From assembly GCA_902493155.1 (NCBI GenBank), contig CABUOE010000081.1, positions 1-9,080 on the forward strand: a DNA stretch of 9,080 nt, written 5' to 3'. Each line of letters begins with the position of its first letter. Position 1 is the stretch's first letter. Both the position numbers and the translations under genes were made by a program. Shown piece by piece: positions 5,955 through 9,080 of the stretch. This stretch comes from an uncultured Eubacteriales bacterium (lineage in GTDB: Bacteria; Bacillota; Clostridia; Oscillospirales; Ruminococcaceae). The notes beneath the pieces are model-generated. The model searched no databases, was not told the origin of the DNA, and saw only the letters and a list, made by a program, of their open reading frames with translations.

Positions 5955-6710
5955 TTAATCTATGAGGTTTTGCTCTACAAAAAAATAAGGATTTTCCCTC
6001 ATAACCTGAAAAGCCGTCTCCCAAACGCCCTTTGCATCCAGGAGGATAGCGTCTGCCTCCAACACCTTTCCCCGCTGGACAAATTCTTCCGGCAAAACCT
6101 GTTCCAATCGATCGTACCGCTGAATCCACTGGCGGCCAAAATGGTGCTGTCGGTGTCTTGCTGTTACCAGTTCCCCGTTTTCCAGCTGGATGTTGTACTC
6201 CACCTGATAGGGCGTGAGGCAGTAGGGCGCTCCCGCCAGCTCTTCTACCCCATACATGGTCGTGTTGGGTGACCAACCGCAACCCAGCATCAGGATTTTC
6301 CCGTCCATCTGAGGCAGCAGCCGCAGCGGTGAATGCTCTCCGCAAGGAGTCCGATCGAGGATATGGCTCTTTGTCATAAAAACCGCCTCTTTTCCCCATG
6401 CAGATACCGAGTGCGACGGATGCACGCTGCGCACAGTATCCGGCAGAGTGCGAAAAAACTCCGGAATTACCCCAACACAGCAACGGGAATCCCGATAGGA
6501 AAAAAAGTAGGGAGGTTTCACCGAAACGTCAAAGGTAAACGCTGGGAACAGCAGCGTCCCTTCCTCGGAAACGGTTTCTTTCATGGCATCGACGACTGTA
6601 TGGCAGCCGCCCGCCACCCAGCCCAGCGAAGAAAGAGACGAGTGGGTAAATACGATATCTCCCCGCCCGAGGCCCAACGCTTTCAAATCGTCTATCAGCT
6701 TGTCCTTCAT
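5955..6710 (-). CDS. AAC(3)/YokD-family N-acetyltransferase
   Basis: A 251-residue cytoplasmic enzyme of the antibiotic N-acetyltransferase family (Antibiotic_NAT), whose members transfer an acyl group from acyl-CoA to an amine, classically the 3-amino group of aminoglycosides. Motifs seen: HSSLSSLG (23-30) after a short N-terminal helix, EGTLLFPAFTF (50-60), RSVHPSHS (94-101), TPCGEHSP (121-128), and GCGWSPNTTMYGVEE (143-157). These are the conserved blocks of the family in the right order, and length is normal. Many chromosomal members (YokD-like) are not proven resistance enzymes, so resistance is a possibility only. GGAGGG (6716-6721) lies 5 nt before the ATG. The gene is last in the minus-strand run and begins just after a terminator-like hairpin, with no room for a separate promoter between them. 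Base composition resembles the neighbours and no mobile element is near. Confidence 0.9.
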   Translation of the reverse strand: MKDKLIDDLKALGLGRGDIVFTHSSLSSLGWVAGGCHTVVDAMKETVSEEGTLLFPAFTFDVSVKPPYFFSYRDSRCCVGVIPEFFRTLPDTVRSVHPSHSVSAWGKEAVFMTKSHILDRTPCGEHSPLRLLPQMDGKILMLGCGWSPNTTMYGVEELAGAPYCLTPYQVEYNIQLENGELVTARHRQHHFGRQWIQRYDRLEQVLPEEFVQRGKVLEADAILLDAKGVWETAFQVMRENPYFFVEQNLID

Positions 6711-6725
6711 CTGAACCCTCCGTTG

Positions 6726-6757
6726 AAAAGCCGCCCGTAATAATAATGGCGGGCGGC
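6726..6757 (-). terminator. Hairpin between the PRC-barrel gene and the acetyltransferase gene
   Basis: GCCGCCCG (6730-6737) and CGGGCGGC (6750-6757) form a perfect GC-rich 8-bp stem with a 12-nt loop. Read on the - strand it is followed by TTTTC, so it can terminate transcription from the YlmC/YmxH gene. The T-run is short, and the next ribosome binding site starts only 4 nt further on, so leaky termination is likely. Confidence 0.65.
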
Positions 6758-6765
6758 CTTAGCTT

Positions 6766-7056
6766 TTATTCCCCAAACAGCTCTTTCCACTTGTTTTTAT
6801 GTACCGCTTCTTTTGGCAGTTGGTCAGCGGTGACCAAAATGGTGTCCTCCCCGATGATCTGGATGTCGCACCAGGGAATAATAATGTCCGGCTGCCTTCC
6901 CAAAAGGCCAAACAGCTTAAGCCGTCCGTAAACCACCAGCGACTTCACTGAGGCCGTGTCGATGTCGATGATAGCGTCGTCCACATAGCCGATTTTGGTG
7001 CCGTCCTTTACGTTTACCAGTTCCTTCCGCTGCAAGTCGCAGAGTTTTACGGTCAT
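6766..7056 (-). CDS. YlmC/YmxH family sporulation protein (PRC-barrel)
   Basis: A 96-residue soluble protein with a single PRC-barrel fold, of the YlmC/YmxH family found in endospore formers. Seen: an N-terminal LCDLQRKELVNV segment, G-x-K-I-G-Y-V-D-D turn, DIDTASVKSLVV strand, GLLGRQPDIIIPW loop and strand, and IIGEDTILV. These match the usual pattern (LxxKEIVNV, then GR...IPW..I..IG.D.I.V). The precise role is unknown; family members are linked to sporulation by distribution and expression, and PRC barrels often bind RNA or proteins. The reading frame is open further, to a GTG at 7065, but that GTG lies inside the ribosome binding site GGGAGGTG. ATG 7056 is therefore the likely start, at 6-nt spacing. 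It follows the pseudouridine synthase gene by 42 nt and is probably co-transcribed with it. Confidence 0.85.
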   Translation of the reverse strand: MTVKLCDLQRKELVNVKDGTKIGYVDDAIIDIDTASVKSLVVYGRLKLFGLLGRQPDIIIPWCDIQIIGEDTILVTADQLPKEAVHKNKWKELFGE

Positions 7057-7062
7057 TTCCGG

Positions 7063-7070
7063 CACCTCCC
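7063..7070 (-). promoter_or_regulatory. Ribosome binding site fixing the ylmC-like start
   Basis: GGGAGGTG on the - strand contains the in-frame GTG (7063-7065) and sits 6 nt before ATG (7054-7056). A start cannot function within its own binding site, so the ATG is chosen. Confidence 0.75.
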
Positions 7071-7098
7071 GCCACAGAAAATTCTTTTCCTGTATATT

Positions 7099-8058
7099 CT
7101 ATTCCCCCAAAATGCCCGGTATGCCATTTTTCGCAAACCAAACCTCATCCACCTGAAAGGTTTTTCCGTCAAGGTAGGAGAGCATGCACTCCTCCCGGAA
7201 AGCAAACTGGAGTTTATAGGAATAAAGGGCCTGGTAGGAAAAACCCAGCTTTTTTTCCTTCAAATTGGAGGCGTATTTTCCGTCTCCCACCAGCGGGCAG
7301 CCGATATGAGACATTTGAGCCCGGATTTGATGAAACCGCCCGGTCATGAGCTCCACTTCAAGGAGGGAATACCGCCCATTTGTCTCCAGCACCCGATACT
7401 TTGTTATCATCGTCTTGGTGTCCCGCCGGGGCTTGTCAAACACCTCAGCCAAATTCTCCTTTTCGTTTTTCCGGTGATAATGGGTGAGAGTCGTCTCTTT
7501 GGGCCGGGGTACCCCTTTCACCAGACAGAGGTAAAATTTTCTGAGCTCCCTCCCCTTGATTTTATCGTTTAGGGTTCGCAGCGCAGCGGCGTTTTTCGCC
7601 ACAATGACGATTCCCCCTGTGTTGCGGTCGATGCGGTTGCAGAGGGCCGGCGCAAAGGAAAGCTCCTCCTCCGGCCGGTACTCCCCCTTAAGGTAAAGAT
7701 AGTGCTGAACCCGGTTGATGAGAGTGTCCACGTCCTCTCCCTCGTCCTCGTGGACGATAAGCCCCTGTGGCTTGTCCGCTAACAGGATGTTTTCATCCTC
7801 GTAGACCAGACGGATGTCCGGCTTCGCCGACAGAAACAGCGGCTTGTCGGAACCAAAAAACTCGTCGTTAATGTAGAGGGAAACCCGATCCCCCTCCTGG
7901 AGCCGATAGCTGATTTCGCTGCGCTTTCCGTTGACCTTGATGCGCTTGAGCCGCAGATACTTGTACATGAGGTTTTTCGGAAGGAGCTTCACCGCTTTGG
8001 AAAGGAACTTGTCCAGCCGTTGTCCCGCATCGTTTTGATTGATAACAAATTCTTTCAA
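7099..8058 (-). CDS. RluA-family RNA pseudouridine synthase
   Basis: A 319-residue enzyme that converts uridine to pseudouridine, most likely in 23S rRNA. Residues 12-62 form an S4-type RNA-binding domain (AGQRLDKFLSK, then LRLKRIKVNGKR). The catalytic domain follows from about 83, with DKPQGLIVH (95-103), the catalytic motif NRIDRNTGG (141-149) with Asp144 as nucleophile, and a conserved FHQIRAQMSHIGCPLVGDGKY segment further on. The usual H-R-L-D motif reads N-R-I-D here; the Arg and Asp are kept. Length is normal for RluC/RluD-type proteins, but the target uridine cannot be assigned, so no symbol is given. The start is TTG, supported by AAAGGAGGG (8066-8074) at 7-nt spacing. It lies just downstream of a strong hairpin that follows the 74-aa gene. 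Confidence 0.94.
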   Translation of the reverse strand: MKEFVINQNDAGQRLDKFLSKAVKLLPKNLMYKYLRLKRIKVNGKRSEISYRLQEGDRVSLYINDEFFGSDKPLFLSAKPDIRLVYEDENILLADKPQGLIVHEDEGEDVDTLINRVQHYLYLKGEYRPEEELSFAPALCNRIDRNTGGIVIVAKNAAALRTLNDKIKGRELRKFYLCLVKGVPRPKETTLTHYHRKNEKENLAEVFDKPRRDTKTMITKYRVLETNGRYSLLEVELMTGRFHQIRAQMSHIGCPLVGDGKYASNLKEKKLGFSYQALYSYKLQFAFREECMLSYLDGKTFQVDEVWFAKNGIPGILGE

Positions 8059-8079
8059 GGCTGCACCCTCCTTTCAGCG

Positions 8080-8122
8080 AAAAGCGGCCCTGCCGGGCAA
8101 GCCGGTTTTTAGGGCCGCTTTT
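8080..8122 (-). terminator. Hairpin between the 74-aa gene and the pseudouridine synthase gene
   Basis: AAAAGCGGCCCT (8080-8091) and AGGGCCGCTTTT (8111-8122) form a perfect 12-bp stem around a 19-nt loop that has its own short CCGG pairing. Its last four pairs are A-T, supplying a T-run in the minus-strand transcript, though no T-run continues beyond it. It starts 17 nt after the 74-aa stop codon and ends 5 nt before the rluA-like ribosome binding site. It is a terminator or attenuator. Confidence 0.65.
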
Positions 8123-8139
8123 ATGACAAATCGTATATA

Positions 8140-8364
8140 CTATAGTTTAAAATCCTCTGGGTTATAATCCGGCAGCACCGGAACCGGCTTTGGTTTGCGC
8201 TTTAGGGGCGCGTATTTGAACCGCCGGCAGGAGAAATAGGGCGCTACCACCCCGTTGTGACGGCATAAAATCATTTTCTCGTCCTGGCTGGGACGTCCCC
8301 ACTCGCAGTACTCGCAGGCGGGATCAATATTTTTTCCAAACAGCAGGGATTTAATAACGCTCAA
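8140..8364 (-). CDS. Small four-cysteine protein, conserved hypothetical
   Basis: A 74-residue soluble protein of unknown function. It has four cysteines in the order C17-x2-C20-x13-C34-x11-C46 (CEYC, ILCRH, FSCRRFKY), which suggests a small zinc-binding or metal-binding fold, followed by a basic, Pro-rich tail (LKRKPKPVPVLP) and an acidic end (PEDFKL). I recall similar short proteins in many clostridial genomes with the same spacing and the C-R/K-x-F-K-Y segment, but no named function. The only start that keeps the N-terminal MSVIKSLLFG is TTG at 8364, with a weak GGA (8371-8373) at 6 nt; the first ATG would remove the CEYC pair. It lies 17 nt after the ylbJ-like stop, which suggests co-transcription. 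Confidence 0.78.
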   Translation of the reverse strand: MSVIKSLLFGKNIDPACEYCEWGRPSQDEKMILCRHNGVVAPYFSCRRFKYAPLKRKPKPVPVLPDYNPEDFKL

Positions 8365-8381
8365 CTCTTTTCCGCGGGAAG

Positions 8382-9080
8382 CTATCTGCCCGCCCGATTT
8401 TTCTTTATTTTATCATATCCCTTTTCGGTAATCAAGAGCATGACGCAGAGAATGATGAGAAAAACCGCCGCCGTCATGGAAACCGAGCCGTTTTTCGGCA
8501 CCATTTGGGCGCTGGTGGAAAAGGTTTCGGCAGAAATGGCGAAGAGCCGCGCCCCCAACAGGGTAAACAGCAGGCTCAAAAAAACGTAAAGGCACCGAAA
8601 CCAGACGAACTTTTTCATCCGCACGCCAGTCTTCCGCAGAAAACATGCCACCTGCATCCAGACGCAAATTCCGCCGAAAGCAGTGTACACCGTGGACAAA
8701 ATCAGAGTTTCCAGGAAGCCTTTCCCCACAAGGGAGGTGCAGCCTACGGATACTTCCAACAGCCCCGCTAAAAACTCCCCTTTGGGCACTTCTGACAGGA
8801 AAACAAACACCACCGAAAACAGAACCACAAAGCAGCAGATGATAAACATCGCCTTTCCGGCGTTAACCACGGCCGTTACAAAGGTCTGCACATAAGAGGT
8901 GCTTTCTTCCTCTTCTTCGCCGGACTCCGGCACTTCATGCCAGGAATAGTCCCCGTCCCGCTTCCGTCCGATAAACCCTGCTGCCACACCGGTCAAAAGG
9001 GCAGCCAGTACCTGGCAGACGTACATCATCATGCCCAGCTGGACGCTGTTAAACAGTGCGATCCCCACCGCTCCGATTAA
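8382..9080 (-). CDS. ylbJ: YlbJ-like sporulation integral membrane protein, C-terminal part (5' truncated)
   Basis: The C-terminal 232 residues of a polytopic membrane protein whose frame stays open to the right window edge (LIGAVGIALF before the first possible start), so the gene begins outside the window. Visible: a hydrophobic segment (MMMYVCQVLAALLTGVAAGFIG), an acidic cytoplasmic or extracytoplasmic loop with a Glu run (ESGEEEEES), then several membrane segments (AMFIICCFVVLFSVVFVF, LETLILSTVYTAFGG, FRCLYVFLSLLFTLLGARLF, TAAVFLIILCVMLLI). The FGGICVWMQV motif followed by a late R-x-L-Y helix matches the FGG-x-x-V-x-x-Q-V pattern I associate with YlbJ. In Bacillus subtilis YlbJ is needed for spore formation under mother-cell control. 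The symbol is tentative, because nucleoside-recognition (Gate) proteins such as SpoIIM-unrelated SpmA/SpmB types share this style of sequence. It ends 17 nt before the 74-aa gene. Confidence 0.72.
   Translation of the reverse strand, partial: LIGAVGIALFNSVQLGMMMYVCQVLAALLTGVAAGFIGRKRDGDYSWHEVPESGEEEEESTSYVQTFVTAVVNAGKAMFIICCFVVLFSVVFVFLSEVPKGEFLAGLLEVSVGCTSLVGKGFLETLILSTVYTAFGGICVWMQVACFLRKTGVRMKKFVWFRCLYVFLSLLFTLLGARLFAISAETFSTSAQMVPKNGSVSMTAAVFLIILCVMLLITEKGYDKIKKNRAGR

Noticed and set aside
5914..6483. A 189-codon minus-strand reading frame overlapping the acetyltransferase gene
   Set aside because: It is in another frame of the same strand, its translation has no recognisable domain, and the overlapping frame encodes a complete AAC(3)-family enzyme with all its motifs.
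7057..7065. GTG start at 7065 for the YlmC/YmxH-like protein
   Set aside because: The GTG is part of the ribosome binding site GGGAGGTG; the ATG at 7056 is correctly spaced from it.

Overview
The window looks like chromosomal DNA from a spore-forming, anaerobic clostridial Firmicute, most likely near Oscillospiraceae/Ruminococcaceae. The grounds are moderate G+C coding sequence with strong AGGAGG-type ribosome binding sites, a YlmC/YmxH-type sporulation protein, a YlbJ-type sporulation membrane protein, and a Ser/Asp-rich lipoprotein linker typical of clostridial solute-binding proteins. This placement is inference. No insertion sequence, integrase, tRNA, rRNA or CRISPR array is visible.

Left block (1-3217, + strand): three co-directional genes. 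These are the C-terminal end of an exporter-type ABC half-transporter, a 161-aa DUF1854 protein, and a complete 728-aa ABC half-transporter. The last has an extra N-terminal region made of a PH-like beta-rich segment and a CxxC-x10-CxxC zinc ribbon. The two ABC proteins resemble each other and probably pair as a heterodimer, with the DUF1854 protein as an accessory subunit. This combination resembles transporter loci linked to cyanophycin metabolism in other bacteria, but the substrate here is unknown. It is the least understood and most interesting system in the window.

Middle block (3218-5943, + strand): an AT-rich intergenic region with two inverted repeats is followed by a good sigma-A-type promoter. 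A complete polar amino acid uptake operon comes next: lipoprotein binding protein, membrane permease, ATPase. A strong terminator-like hairpin lies between the binding-protein gene and the permease gene, which would give more binding protein than membrane complex. The permease and ATPase genes overlap by 14 nt. A hairpin at 5897-5935 ends the operon and can also serve the genes converging from the right.

Right block (5955-9080, - strand): read right to left, it holds a 5'-truncated ylbJ-like gene, a 74-aa four-cysteine protein, an RluA-family pseudouridine synthase, a YlmC/YmxH PRC-barrel protein and an AAC(3)/YokD-family acetyltransferase. Two of the gaps contain terminator-like hairpins placed directly before the next ribosome binding site. 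This suggests one polycistronic unit with graded read-through. Several starts here are non-ATG (TTG for rluA and for the 74-aa gene).
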